Source: Clostridia bacterium
GTDB lineage: Bacteria; Bacillota; Clostridia; Oscillospirales; Acutalibacteraceae
Direction: 5' to 3'
Assembly: GCA_017436285.1 (NCBI GenBank)
Contig: JAFSDL010000055.1
Span: 1-54,929, forward strand
DNA length: 54,929 nucleotides
Positions 42,708 to 51,770 of the stretch are shown one piece after another. Position 1 is the stretch's first letter, and each line of letters opens with the position of its first letter. The notes under the pieces are model-generated. The model had not been told where the DNA came from, did not search any database, and saw only the letters and a list, made by a program, of their open reading frames with translations. The position numbers and the translations under genes are program-made.

Positions 42708-44504
42708 ATGGCAGAGAACAGATTTCTCGGCGAATATCCCGTAATCGGTATTCGACCCACTATTGATGGCAGACGCGGTCCTCTCAAGGTTCGTGAATCT
42801 CTTGAAGATCAGGTTATGGGTATGGCTAAGGCAGCCGCAGACCTTTTCACAAAAAATCTTAAATATTCAAACGGTGAGCCCGTTAAGGTTGTTATTGCAG
42901 ATACAACTATCGGTCGTGTTGCAGAGGCTGCTGCTTGTGCAGAAAAATTCCGTAAGGAAGGTGTTCAGATAACTCTTACAGTTACTGCTTGCTGGTGCTA
43001 TGGCTCTGAAACAATGGATATGGACCCCTCAACAATCAAGGGTGTCTGGGGCTTCAATGCAACAGAGCGTCCCGGTGCAGTTTACCTTGCATCAGTTCTT
43101 GCTGCTCACGCTCAGAAGGGTCTTCCCGCATTCGGTATTTACGGTAAGGATGTTCAGGATGCTGATGATACAACAGTTCCTGCAGATGTTCAGGAAAAGC
43201 TTCTCCGTTTCGGTAGAGCTGCAGTTGCTGCTGCAACAATGAAGGGTAAATCATACCTTCAGATTGGTTCAATCTGTATGGGCATTGCAGGCTCTTCAAT
43301 TGATACTGATTTCTTTGAGGAATATCTTGGTATGCGTGTTGAATCCGTTGACGAGGTTGAGGTTATTCGTCGAATGGAAGAGGGCATCTATGATGAAGAG
43401 GAATATCAGAGAGCATATAAATGGGTTAAGGAAAACTGCAAGGAAGGCTTTGACAAAAACCCCGAATTCGTAAGGAAGAGCGATGAACAGAAGGAAAAAG
43501 ACTGGGAATTCACAGTTAAAATGATGTGCATCATCAAGGACCTTATGAACGGTAACCCCAATCTTCCCGAAGGCAGAGAGGAAGAAATGGTCGGCCACAA
43601 TGCTATTGCAGCAGGCTTCCAGGGTCAGAGACAGTGGACAGACTTCTATCCCAATGCAGACTTTGCAGAAGCAATGCTCAACACAAGCTTTGACTGGAAC
43701 GGTGCAAGAGAGCCTTATATCCTTGCAACAGAAAATGATACTCTTAACGGTGTAAGCATGCTTCTTATGAAGCTCCTTACAAACAGACCCCAGATGTTCG
43801 CAGACGTTCGTACATACTGGAGTCCCGAAGCAGTTAAGAGAGTTACAGGCTATGACCTTGAAGGCAAGGCTAAAGAAGCTCAGGGCTTTATTCACCTTAT
43901 TAACTCAGGTGCTTGCTGCCTTGATGCTTGCGGTGAGGTTAAGGATGAAAACGGTAATGGTATCATCAAAGAATGGTATGATGTAACTGAAGAAGATATT
44001 AAGGCAATGAATGCCGCAACAGAGTGGGCACCTGCTGATAACGGTTATTTCCGTGGCGGCGGATATTCCAGTCGTTTCCTTACAAGAGCAGAAATGCCTG
44101 CAACAATGATTCGTCTTAACCTTGTTAAAGGTCTCGGACCAACAATTCAGATTTGCGAAGGCTACACAGTTGCACTTCCCGATGATGTTTCCGATGTTAT
44201 CTGGAAGAGAACAGACTACACATGGCCCTGCACATGGTTCGCTCCCACACTTACAGGTAAGGGTCCCTTCACCTCTGCTTATGAGGTTATGAACCACTGG
44301 GGTGCAAATCACGGTGCAATCTCCTACGGTCACATCGGTGCAGATATCATCACTCTCTGCTCAATGCTCAGAATCCCCGTTTCAATGCACAATGTTGACG
44401 AAAGCAAAATCTTCCGTCCTGCTTGCTGGAACGCATTCGGCACTCAGGAGCTTGAAAGTGCAGACTTCCGTGCTTGCGAAGCTTACGGTCCTCTTTATAA
44501 ATAA
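42708..44504 (+). CDS. fucI: L-fucose isomerase
   Basis: This 598-residue cytoplasmic enzyme converts L-fucose to L-fuculose (also D-arabinose to ribulose). It starts with the family N-terminus [23 protein letters not shown] and carries [20 protein letters not shown], a WNGAREP segment and C-terminal [13 protein letters not shown]; length matches FucI. AAAGGATG precedes the ATG. With FucU at 7.7 kb and the fucosidase-like gene at 45.6 kb it gives the first steps of fucose breakdown. Fuculokinase and aldolase are not in the window. Confidence 0.95.
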   Translation: MAENRFLGEYPVIGIRPTIDGRRGPLKVRESLEDQVMGMAKAAADLFTKNLKYSNGEPVKVVIADTTIGRVAEAAACAEKFRKEGVQITLTVTACWCYGSETMDMDPSTIKGVWGFNATERPGAVYLASVLAAHAQKGLPAFGIYGKDVQDADDTTVPADVQEKLLRFGRAAVAAATMKGKSYLQIGSICMGIAGSSIDTDFFEEYLGMRVESVDEVEVIRRMEEGIYDEEEYQRAYKWVKENCKEGFDKNPEFVRKSDEQKEKDWEFTVKMMCIIKDLMNGNPNLPEGREEEMVGHNAIAAGFQGQRQWTDFYPNADFAEAMLNTSFDWNGAREPYILATENDTLNGVSMLLMKLLTNRPQMFADVRTYWSPEAVKRVTGYDLEGKAKEAQGFIHLINSGACCLDACGEVKDENGNGIIKEWYDVTEEDIKAMNAATEWAPADNGYFRGGGYSSRFLTRAEMPATMIRLNLVKGLGPTIQICEGYTVALPDDVSDVIWKRTDYTWPCTWFAPTLTGKGPFTSAYEVMNHWGANHGAISYGHIGADIITLCSMLRIPVSMHNVDESKIFRPACWNAFGTQELESADFRACEAYGPLYK

Positions 44505-44507
44505 AAG

Positions 44508-44676
44508 TTTTATTCGCCTTACGGCGAGTGATATTGCTACGCAGTGATATTATGTTTCGCATAGTGTTATTTGCTACGCAAGTTTTTTGGCGAATAAAAT
44601 ACCACTGAAACAGAAGGTTTCAATATCACTATTGCCAAAGGCAATAATATCACTCTGCCTATGGCAGAATAACACT
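44508..44676. repeat. Multi-hairpin array with inverting spacer, after fucI
   Basis: A closing stem TTTTATTCGCC (44508-44518) / GGCGAATAAAA (44589-44599) encloses spacers AGTGATATT, AGTGATATT and AGTGTTATT with small hairpins. To the right, hairpins TGAAAC/GTTTCA (44606-44622), ATTGCC/GGCAAT (44631-44645) and CTGCC/GGCAG (44655-44667) are separated by AATATCACT, AATATCACT and AATAACACT, the exact reverse complements of the left spacers. Confidence 0.75.
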
Positions 44677-44693
44677 TATAAAAATAAAAATTT

Positions 44694-44720
44694 CCCACAA
44701 CTCCAAATTGAGTTGTGGGA
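44694..44720. terminator. Bidirectional terminator
   Basis: Perfect 10-bp stem CCCACAACTC / GAGTTGTGGG (44694-44703 / 44710-44719) between fucI and the HNH gene, with A-rich and T-rich flanks. Confidence 0.8.
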
Positions 44721-44729
44721 TTTTGTGAT

Positions 44730-44749
44730 TTTATTTCAACCATTTGATA
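44730..44749 (-). repeat. Duplicated 3' tip of the upstream glycosidase gene
   Basis: TTTATTTCAACCATTTGATA nearly repeats 45629-45648 (17 of 20, including 14-15 consecutive bases). In the minus frame both encode QMVEIK, the end of the GH151-like gene. The HNH gene lies exactly between the two copies. Confidence 0.6.
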
Positions 44750-44757
44750 CAACAAGT

Positions 44758-45570
44758 CTAGTTTAATCCGGTATCGTCATATTTTGCTCCCTTACCAAGA
44801 TTACATTGATCACATAATGTTCGTAAATTTGATAATTCCGTTTTACCACCTTTAGAAATAGGGAAAATATGGTCAACATGCAAAGTTGCACCATCTTGAG
44901 CACTAACACCACATAAACAACATCTGAAATTATCTCTTTTTAAAACAGTATATCTAAGTTGGTCAGTCATAATGAGTCTTTGATATTGCTTACTCTTTTG
45001 AAATTCGTTTTGTTGCTTAATCTCATTAGATATGTTTTTTATATCAGAAAAGTGATATTCTCTTTTAGCTAAATAAGAGTTTTTCCCTTTTGGACTTGTG
45101 TATGTACTTTTTATTATAATGGATATATCTTTAATGGGTTTTAGTTTAAAACGATTAAACCAAAACTTTTCTCTTTTTTCAAAATTTATACCTCTATACC
45201 AATCTGTTATACGAGATGCAAAAATCATGTCACAATTTTGGTCGTAAAGTGTTGCTTCCACAAGATTGTGTTCTAATTTATTAATAATATCAATAAAAAA
45301 TGATTCGTTTCCTAAATAATATTCTTTTAAAACTTTATAAAAATCAGTTTTGTCAAAAGCTTTTTTGCTCTTATTTCTTTTGATATAGGTATATGTAGTA
45401 TTGATTTTATGAAATGACTGTTCTTTATTTTTATTTAAGTCTATCAATTTTGATATTGCAGAACTGTTTTTCTTAATATAAGCAAATAAGATTGATTCTA
45501 ATATTATCCAAATTGAAAGAGTTGCTAAAATAAATATCAGCACAATAAGCATTACTTGTTCTTGATTCAT
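44758..45570 (-). CDS. HNH endonuclease with N-terminal membrane segment
   Basis: This 270-residue protein has an N-terminal hydrophobic helix (about 6-28), a Lys-rich middle without recognised domain, and a C-terminal HNH nuclease: CCLCG, then LHVDHIFPISKGGKTELSNLRTLCDQCN with two CxxC zinc pairs and the HNH catalytic histidines. It is AT-rich relative to its neighbours. It sits between two copies of the 3' tip of the next gene, suggesting acquisition by insertion there. Free-standing HNH genes may be selfish, defensive or effector nucleases; which applies is not known. Confidence 0.78.
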   Translation of the reverse strand: MNQEQVMLIVLIFILATLSIWIILESILFAYIKKNSSAISKLIDLNKNKEQSFHKINTTYTYIKRNKSKKAFDKTDFYKVLKEYYLGNESFFIDIINKLEHNLVEATLYDQNCDMIFASRITDWYRGINFEKREKFWFNRFKLKPIKDISIIIKSTYTSPKGKNSYLAKREYHFSDIKNISNEIKQQNEFQKSKQYQRLIMTDQLRYTVLKRDNFRCCLCGVSAQDGATLHVDHIFPISKGGKTELSNLRTLCDQCNLGKGAKYDDTGLN

Positions 45571-45618
45571 AAAAACTCCTTATTCTTATTGTTAGGTTAA
45601 ATTTAAATAAATATGTTT

Positions 45619-47568
45619 TTATATGTTTTTTATTTCAACCATCTGGTGTATATCAACCTTTGGCACAGTAAATTCTGCTCTGTCGTTGATATATTCAAAG
45701 CTTAATTCCTCACCTGTTGGAACAAGCGTGATTTTTGATGGTTTAGTATCGCATTTTACACTGCATTTAATGTTATAAAGGGGAACGGTGTCCTCAATAA
45801 CCTCGGTGTTTTTGCCACGAACTGTTGTATGAGCAAAAAGAAGGTGGAGTATATTTCTTTTTTCATTTTCTTGTCTCGTATATGTAACAACTGCTCTGTC
45901 CGGAACATCTGCAAAAACAGTAATTTCATCACCCATCATTTTCTTGATAATGTATGTGAAAAGCTCCTTAAAGCAAAGGTGACCGTGATTTGCATAAGCT
46001 GAGAAAATATCCCAGCCGATATAAGCAATATTTCCGTTGATAACTGCACCGGGGAAGCTTTCCTCGGGGTTATTTGGTGTATGAGCGTGGGAACAAAAAT
46101 GCTCTAAGGTTCTGTTGAAATAGGGGTTTTGCATATATGCAACAAGCTCGCCCTCAGTCACATCAAATTTGTTGAAATTGCAACGCATAACATATTCTGT
46201 TTTACCGTTTACCGTTTCAAATTCGGGAACAAAATATGTAGGGTTAAATTCATTTTCACCCTTATATTCTGCACCAAGATCAAGGAGGAATTTATCATCA
46301 TTGATTAAAGCATCTGCTGTGGCAATTACCTTACCGCCATTTTCTGCAAAGGCTTTGATTTTTTCAATAGTTTTAACATTTTTGATTGCAACATCAGGCA
46401 GAATGAGAAGCTTGTAAGCAGAAAAATCTGAAGCTTCGTCAACAAAATTATAAAGCAAATGATTTTCAAGTAACATTCTGTTTGCGCCTGTGTCTGCCTT
46501 AACATCTCTGTCACCTGTTATTGCCTCTGCACTTAAAACTGCAATATCTGCAAGGTTAACTGCGCCATTTAACCAAGGCTCTTTTTCTTCAATCAATGAA
46601 TATGCTTTGCCGATAAGATTATAGGTTGCCATATTCATTTCTGAAAGGGGATGCATCTGGTCGCCTATTGAACAGCCCGCACCATTTGCCACGCTTAAGG
46701 CAGTTTCATAAATAAGTGCATTTGGGTGCTTGTAGCCACCGAATTCACCCCAGCTATGATGGAATTTGCCCGTCATACCGAGAAACTCCTTGCTTTTAAC
46801 GGTGCGGGTATATGCAGCGGAAAGTGGAAAATGGTCGTAGCCCCAACCACCCGTAGGTAAGCTTTCAAGCTCAAGGTGAGTATTAGAGTCAATATAGCGG
46901 TAATCGCCTTTCGGAATGTGACCGCCATTATGGAAAATTGTGGCGGTTGCACTGTGCTTTCTCACCGCATTATTGGTTGCTTCAAGATATTTATTGTAAA
47001 CCTGTTGAGCAAAGCTTTCTCTGTCTTTTTCATTTTCAATATCAAGACCGAGAGCCCTCATATCGTTTACGCATTTTTCACAATAGCAAATTCTCGGATG
47101 AACAATATCAAGGAATATACCGCAGGGGTTGTATTTCACCATAACCTCTTCAATCTGGGCACAAAGGAAATCAAGGTAGCCTGTATTAAAGCAAAGAATG
47201 TGGAAATGTACCTCTTTTTCATATTCAAGCTGTTCTTCTTTATCAGGGGTATGGCGCCAACGCCATTGGGGGCGTTTAACATACTCCTTTTCGTCATAGC
47301 CTGCGGAAATATAAACGGGGGCATTAACACCGATTTCTTTACAGGCCTCAAGCTGAGCACCAAGCAAATCAAAATCTAATTGAGGGTGAATTTCATTAAC
47401 CTCTGTGGGATGGTATGACCATCCGTGGTGGCATTTTGAAAATACTGTAATTGAATCAATATGCCCTGCTTTCAAAGCTCTCTGAAACTGTTCCTTCGAA
47501 AAATTATTACCAACGGGTACGTGTTCGCTGGTGTGAAAATCAAGGTGGACCTGTCTTTTTCTGAGCAT
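45619..47568 (-). CDS. GH151-like alpha-L-fucosidase (putative)
   Basis: This 649-residue cytoplasmic enzyme (no signal peptide) starts LRKRQVHLDFHTSEHVPV, followed by HIDSITVFSKCHHGWSYHPT, a FLDIVHPRICYCEKC segment and HNGGH, with a C-terminal region like beta-galactosidase trimerisation/glutamine-amidotransferase-like and beta-sandwich domains. This N-terminal pattern is, to my recollection, that of GH151 alpha-L-fucosidases and relatives; specificity is inference, supported by fucI in the neighbourhood. The final residues QMVEIKNI overlap the duplicated segment at the HNH insertion, so its native C-terminus may have been slightly altered. Confidence 0.72.
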   Translation of the reverse strand: MLRKRQVHLDFHTSEHVPVGNNFSKEQFQRALKAGHIDSITVFSKCHHGWSYHPTEVNEIHPQLDFDLLGAQLEACKEIGVNAPVYISAGYDEKEYVKRPQWRWRHTPDKEEQLEYEKEVHFHILCFNTGYLDFLCAQIEEVMVKYNPCGIFLDIVHPRICYCEKCVNDMRALGLDIENEKDRESFAQQVYNKYLEATNNAVRKHSATATIFHNGGHIPKGDYRYIDSNTHLELESLPTGGWGYDHFPLSAAYTRTVKSKEFLGMTGKFHHSWGEFGGYKHPNALIYETALSVANGAGCSIGDQMHPLSEMNMATYNLIGKAYSLIEEKEPWLNGAVNLADIAVLSAEAITGDRDVKADTGANRMLLENHLLYNFVDEASDFSAYKLLILPDVAIKNVKTIEKIKAFAENGGKVIATADALINDDKFLLDLGAEYKGENEFNPTYFVPEFETVNGKTEYVMRCNFNKFDVTEGELVAYMQNPYFNRTLEHFCSHAHTPNNPEESFPGAVINGNIAYIGWDIFSAYANHGHLCFKELFTYIIKKMMGDEITVFADVPDRAVVTYTRQENEKRNILHLLFAHTTVRGKNTEVIEDTVPLYNIKCSVKCDTKPSKITLVPTGEELSFEYINDRAEFTVPKVDIHQMVEIKNI

Positions 47569-47598
47569 AAAAATACCCCCAAAATAATTTATGCAAAT

Positions 47599-47627
47599 AT
47601 TATATAAGACTTAGCAGGATATTGCAA
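47599..47627 (-). promoter_or_regulatory. Promoter of GH151-like gene
   Basis: -35 TTGCAA (47622-47627), a 17-bp spacer, perfect -10 TATAAT (47599-47604) on the minus strand. Confidence 0.8.
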
Positions 47628-47698
47628 TAAAATGTTGCTTTTCAAAAATTTTTATGTTACCCTAAAATATAATATTTCACCCAAAAGGAGTGGCTTAT

Positions 47699-48523
47699 AT
47701 GAAATTAGGTATTATAAACGGTTGGGAAGAGGGCAATATCAAATATGTAAGCGATAAGGGTCTTGAAGCTGTTGAATTCTGTGTTAATCATAACTACAAT
47801 TCTGCGGATTTTCTTGCAAAAGCGCCTGCAATTAAAGGCTATTGCGAGAAATATAATGTAGCTGTCGGCTCAATGGGCAGATGGGGCGAAAAGAGAATTG
47901 ACGATAATGGCAAAATCATTCCCGAAGCCTTGCAGGATGATAAAAATATCATAGATGCTGCTTCAATAATCGGTTGCCCCGTGTTCAATACGGGTGTTAA
48001 TTATACCGATTCAAAAAGCTTTTATGAAAATTGCGAAATTGCTATTGATTATTTAGGTCAGCTTATTGCTTATGCAGAAAACAAAAATGTAAAAATTGCA
48101 GTATATAACTGTGCCTGGGAAAACTTTGTTGTTGAGCCGAAGGCTTGGCACACAATTCTTTCTGCGCTTCCAACTCTCGGTATAAAATATGATGCTTCTC
48201 ATTGCTTGAGCAGAAATGGTAACTACCTTGCAGAAATCAGGGATTGGGGCGAAAGATTTTATCATTTCCATCTTAAAGGTGCAGTTTATATTGAGGGTGA
48301 GCATTATGATGATGCACCTGCAGGGCTTGATATGATAGATTGGAACTCCGTTATGGATTTGCTTTATACAAAAGATTATGACGGTATGCTTTCCATCGAG
48401 CCTCACTCACATTACTGGGAAGGCAAAAAAGGTCAATGGGCAATTGATTATTCAATAAATTATTTCAGACCAATGATTATGCCTGAAAATTACGAATACG
48501 AAGATAATCCATATATGCCGTAA
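47699..48523 (+). CDS. TIM-barrel sugar isomerase/epimerase-like protein
   Basis: This 274-residue xylose-isomerase-like TIM barrel has LGIINGWEEGNIKYVSDKGLEAVEF at the N-terminus (ends of first strands), VFNTGVNYTD, KIAVYNCAWENF, IKYDASHCL, FYHFHLKGAVY, and GMLSIEPHSHYW supplying typical metal-binding Glu, Asp and His positions. It is divergent from the GH151-like gene, so it may process a sugar or sugar acid that enzyme releases. ATG at 47699 has AAAGGAG upstream. Confidence 0.82.
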   Translation: MKLGIINGWEEGNIKYVSDKGLEAVEFCVNHNYNSADFLAKAPAIKGYCEKYNVAVGSMGRWGEKRIDDNGKIIPEALQDDKNIIDAASIIGCPVFNTGVNYTDSKSFYENCEIAIDYLGQLIAYAENKNVKIAVYNCAWENFVVEPKAWHTILSALPTLGIKYDASHCLSRNGNYLAEIRDWGERFYHFHLKGAVYIEGEHYDDAPAGLDMIDWNSVMDLLYTKDYDGMLSIEPHSHYWEGKKGQWAIDYSINYFRPMIMPENYEYEDNPYMP

Positions 48524-48552
48524 TACTTAAATGTTTGTTGGGAGTTATTTTT

Positions 48553-50190
48553 ATGAAAAAGCTTTTATGTGTAATTTTTTCAGTAATTTTTATTTTTACA
48601 GCAGTGCCTTTTGTATCTGCAGAATCTGTAAATAAAGTAACTTATTATATTGATTCTGTTGATGGCGATAATTCAAATTCAGGCACAAGTGAAGCAGAAG
48701 CCTGGAAGGATTTAGGCGGATTCACAGGTGAACAAGCTCTTACAGCCGGTGTAAGTGTACTTTTTAAATGTGGCGGAACTTACGATTTTAAAGTGGAGTT
48801 AGCTGATATTAACGGTACAAAAGAAAATCCATTTGTTATTTCTTCCTATGGTGAGGGAGAAAGACCCATCCTCACCACACAGGAAAATGACGAAATTCTA
48901 ACTCTTATAGACTGCTCCTATATTACAATCTCAAATCTTCAGATGGTAGCTCCCAATGGTGGTGGTATCTGGATTGATACACTCAATAAGACCTCTGAAG
49001 GCATCATTATTGATAACGTGTATTTCCATGGTATGCCAAACGGAAAGGTGAATAACCGTGACGATATGTCAAACGGCGCAGCACCTGCAAGAGCAGCGGT
49101 AATGGTAAAGGGGCTTCCTGCTCGTTCAAGGTATGCAGTAAACGACCTTACCATTAAAAATTGCGAGGTTTATGATTGCGCAAACGGATTTATGATATGG
49201 GGTTCATGGAATGATGAGCAGAATCCCTGGTGCGAAGAAAAGGATGCAGACCCGATTTATAACACAGGTCTTCTTATTGAAGGCTGCTATTTCCACGAAA
49301 TGGATGCGGAAGCGGTTATTGTTGGTATCTGCGATGGTGCTTTGGTTACAAATTGCAGAGCTATTAACACCTGTCAGGGTGAGGGCGTTGATGAAAACGG
49401 AGAAATTCTTTATTTCACAGCAGCTATGTGGTTCTGGGGTAGCGAAAACAGTACAATTCAGTATTGTGAAATCGCAGGTCAGAAAAACTTTGGCGATGGC
49501 ATGACGGTTGACTTTGACTCCTGCACAAATAACTGCACATATCAGTATATCTACTCTCACGATAATATGAGATTTATGTGCAACAATGCAAAAGAAAGTC
49601 CTCAGAAAAATAATACAGTAAGATACTGCCTTTCCGTAAATGATAATGGTGGAAGAAGTGCGATAGCATCAGGTAACGGCGAAGATAATTTCAATTTCTA
49701 TAACAATACCATTATCAACTGCGCTGATTTCCATATGCGCTATCTTACAAACAGCTTTGTTGCCAATAATATAATTATTCCTGAAGATGGATGCATTATT
49801 TTATATAATCTTCAGGAGGAGCTTTCTGCAGGAAATACATATACAAATAACTGCTATGGAAATACCCTCAATCCTGTTGTTGATATGAATTCAATGAATG
49901 TTATTCCGAATTTTGTAGGCGGTGAAGACGCTCTTACTGCATACCGATTGGCAGAAGGTTCTGAGCTCATCGGCGCGGGTGTAGAAATTGAAGACGAATT
50001 AACAGAAGATTTCTTCGGCAACGAAATCACTGAAAATAATATCGGTTGCTATGGTGGCTCGGGTGAAGTGGCAACAGAAGATACAGTTAACACTGAAAAT
50101 GAAGATGCTGTAGAAAGCCTTATAAGAATGATAACAACTGCTTTCAAAATTCTCATTCAGGAAATCCGCGAACTGATTTATGATTTATAA
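48553..50190 (+). CDS. Secreted right-handed parallel beta-helix protein
   Basis: About 545 residues: a signal peptide (MKKLLCVIFSVIFIFTAVPFVSA), a YYIDSVDGDNSNSGTSEAEAW start typical of extracellular beta-helix polysaccharide-active proteins, then repeated short beta-strand rungs (about 90-430) with patterns such as ITISNLQM, IIIDNVYFHG, LTIKNCEVYDCANGF, LLIEGCYFHEMDAEAV and IQYCEIAGQ. A C-terminal helical stretch ends the protein. It could be a lyase, glycosidase or sulfated-glycan-binding protein; catalytic residues cannot be assigned. It follows the TIM-barrel gene by about 30 nt, so they are co-transcribed. Confidence 0.8.
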   Translation: MKKLLCVIFSVIFIFTAVPFVSAESVNKVTYYIDSVDGDNSNSGTSEAEAWKDLGGFTGEQALTAGVSVLFKCGGTYDFKVELADINGTKENPFVISSYGEGERPILTTQENDEILTLIDCSYITISNLQMVAPNGGGIWIDTLNKTSEGIIIDNVYFHGMPNGKVNNRDDMSNGAAPARAAVMVKGLPARSRYAVNDLTIKNCEVYDCANGFMIWGSWNDEQNPWCEEKDADPIYNTGLLIEGCYFHEMDAEAVIVGICDGALVTNCRAINTCQGEGVDENGEILYFTAAMWFWGSENSTIQYCEIAGQKNFGDGMTVDFDSCTNNCTYQYIYSHDNMRFMCNNAKESPQKNNTVRYCLSVNDNGGRSAIASGNGEDNFNFYNNTIINCADFHMRYLTNSFVANNIIIPEDGCIILYNLQEELSAGNTYTNNCYGNTLNPVVDMNSMNVIPNFVGGEDALTAYRLAEGSELIGAGVEIEDELTEDFFGNEITENNIGCYGGSGEVATEDTVNTENEDAVESLIRMITTAFKILIQEIRELIYDL

Positions 50191-50223
50191 GAACTATAAC
50201 CTAAAACTAAAAAACATAAAAAA

Positions 50224-50262
50224 CAACCGCAAATTCTCGATTTTCAAGGATTTGCGGTTTTG
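50224..50262. terminator. Bidirectional terminator
   Basis: Stem AACCGCAAATTCT / AGGATTTGCGGTT (one mismatch) with A-rich and T-rich flanks between the convergent beta-helix and acetyltransferase genes. Confidence 0.85.
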
Positions 50263-50267
50263 TTTTA

Positions 50268-51428
50268 TTATATTGACCAGAAGCTGTCCGTGAAACGTGT
50301 TGCACGGTGGGGGAATGCTCTGAAGAAAGCTTCTGCATCATCCTTTAGTTCAACACCATCTATGTAAACAGCGGTTTGAGCTGTGTGACCCTCGCCTGCA
50401 AGAAGAAGTCTTGCTGCCGCAGTGGGTGTCAGTGAAATATCGTAATCCCCGTTAACTCTACGAGTAACAGTTGCTTTGCCGTTCTCATATTCAACATCAA
50501 ATATGCCTTTATTCTGTTCCAAATCATCAAGGCTCAATATACTGAATTTGCCGTATTCTTTGGGGTAAGCATTATTTTCAAGAAGCTTTTTAAGATTGTA
50601 TATCCGCCCTGCATAGCCACCCTCATAGTCATAACTGATGCTGTCAATTCTGTCAACAAGACAGGATAGAGGTGAACCCTGATACTGCTTTTTTACCTTT
50701 AATGTTTTTACAATGCCATCGTAGTTGCGTAAAAAACCGATAATTCCCTTAAGTGCATCGGGTGTCAGCACAAATAACTCTTCTGCAACAAGCTGTTCGG
50801 GACGATTCACCTTGAAACGCACATATCCGTCTGCCTCGCCCTGAGGGTTACGGTGAATGTAGGTATAATCTGCTTCCTCGAGAGGCGTTTTGCAGAAATG
50901 CTTTTCATCCTCTCTTATGGTCATAAGATTTTCCTTGAAAACGCATTTGTTATGAAGCTCACAAAGCTCCTGTAACTGTTCACCCGTGAAAAGCTCAACA
51001 TCATTACTGCGAGGAATATTTTGGAGCTTATGAAACGGAACCTTGATTGTAAAGCAACGGTTGAGATTTGCAAAACCGAATTTTTCATAATATTCAATTG
51101 AGAATGGTGAAAGAAAGCCTGCAACAATGTTATTTTCAACTGCAGCTCTGCCAACCTGGTCGAAAAGAGCTCTCACGCCACCCATTCTGCGATATTCAGG
51201 TTGACTGCATATTCCGCTGAGAACAAGTGTGTTTATAAGATTTCCACAGTAGTTGCACTTGAAATCAAATAACTCCATACCTGCAATAAGCTTGCCATCC
51301 TGAAACGCACCTAAAACAGGCATTTCAACCTTATTATCAACATCCTTATCAAATTTCCAGATAAATGATGCTGCCGATATCTTGTGATAATCAATTGCCT
51401 CTTCGGGCTTAATTAATCTGATTTCCAT
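50268..51428 (-). CDS. Eis-like GNAT N-acetyltransferase
   Basis: This 386-residue protein has an N-terminal GNAT domain (about 1-130) with the acetyl-CoA loop GICSQPEYRRMGGVRALF, a second GNAT-like domain and a C-terminal sterol-carrier-like domain (TAAARLLLAGEG). This three-part layout and length match the Eis family; Mycobacterium Eis acetylates aminoglycosides and peptides, but most Firmicutes homologues are uncharacterised. Start has AGGTGAGG upstream on the minus strand. It is the last core gene before the integrated element. Confidence 0.85.
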   Translation of the reverse strand: MEIRLIKPEEAIDYHKISAASFIWKFDKDVDNKVEMPVLGAFQDGKLIAGMELFDFKCNYCGNLINTLVLSGICSQPEYRRMGGVRALFDQVGRAAVENNIVAGFLSPFSIEYYEKFGFANLNRCFTIKVPFHKLQNIPRSNDVELFTGEQLQELCELHNKCVFKENLMTIREDEKHFCKTPLEEADYTYIHRNPQGEADGYVRFKVNRPEQLVAEELFVLTPDALKGIIGFLRNYDGIVKTLKVKKQYQGSPLSCLVDRIDSISYDYEGGYAGRIYNLKKLLENNAYPKEYGKFSILSLDDLEQNKGIFDVEYENGKATVTRRVNGDYDISLTPTAAARLLLAGEGHTAQTAVYIDGVELKDDAEAFFRAFPHRATRFTDSFWSI

Positions 51429-51486
51429 AACCTCACCTCAAAAATAGTATATCAAAGATAAAGACTTAAATCAAGAGAAGCTAAAT

Positions 51487-51681
51487 CACGACGAAGTCGT
51501 GTATGAAATCCGTCGTTAGACGGAATGTAACCGGAACGTCAGTTGCGTATGTAATCATAGTGAAATTATGTATGTAATCAATACGAAGGATTGCAAAGAT
51601 ACACGCTTACGCGTGGTTACATACACCCTTTGGGTGATTACATTCGCCTTGCGGCGATTACATACCAATCCTTCGGATTGG
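51487..51681. repeat. Multi-hairpin array with inverting spacer, near attachment site
   Basis: Nine or so short hairpins with GAA, GTTA, TTAC, TTT, TTGC or TTC loops, for example CACGAC/GTCGTG (51487-51501), CCGTC/GACGG (51510-51523), CACGC/GCGTG (51602-51615), CACCC/GGGTG (51624-51636), CGCC/GGCG (51645-51656) and CCAATCC/GGATTGG (51665-51681). Left-half spacers read GTATGTAATC-like, right-half spacers GATTACATAC-like, so the array is also a large palindrome. Confidence 0.78.
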
Positions 51682-51683
51682 AT

Positions 51684-51719
51684 AAAAAAAGAGCCTCGCT
51701 GTTGCGAAGCTCTTTTTTT
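51684..51719. terminator. Terminator next to tRNA fragment
   Basis: Stem GAGCCTCGC / GCGAAGCTC (one mismatch), A7 before and T7 after. It probably was the terminator of the tRNA whose 3' end follows. Confidence 0.85.
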
Positions 51720-51741
51720 GGTGCGAGAGACGGGACTTGAA
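51719..51741 (-). other. tRNA 3'-end fragment, attachment site of integrated element
   Basis: The minus strand reads TTCAAGTCCCGTCTCTCGCA then CCA: the T-loop, T-stem 3' strand, acceptor strand and CCA of a tRNA, consistent with tRNA-Leu. The sequence needed for the rest of the tRNA is absent; the match stops at the T-loop. This is the usual footprint left where a tyrosine-recombinase element has integrated in a tRNA gene, with the intact gene expected at the other end. Confidence 0.75.
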
Positions 51742-51770
51742 GGGCTGGAAAACTCACAAACCCCACAAAA

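Noticed and set aside
44567-44755. Small minus-strand frame encoding QMVEIK after fucI
   Set aside because: It is made of hairpin-array DNA, a terminator and the duplicated gene tip; it is a remnant, not a gene.
44758-45570. HNH protein as a Cas9- or IscB-type nuclease
   Set aside because: There is no RuvC motif, no guide-RNA-like flank, and an N-terminal membrane helix instead.
51487-51681. CRISPR array
   Set aside because: The conserved part is the short spacer and the variable part is palindromic; repeat polarity inverts in mid-array and no cas genes are near.
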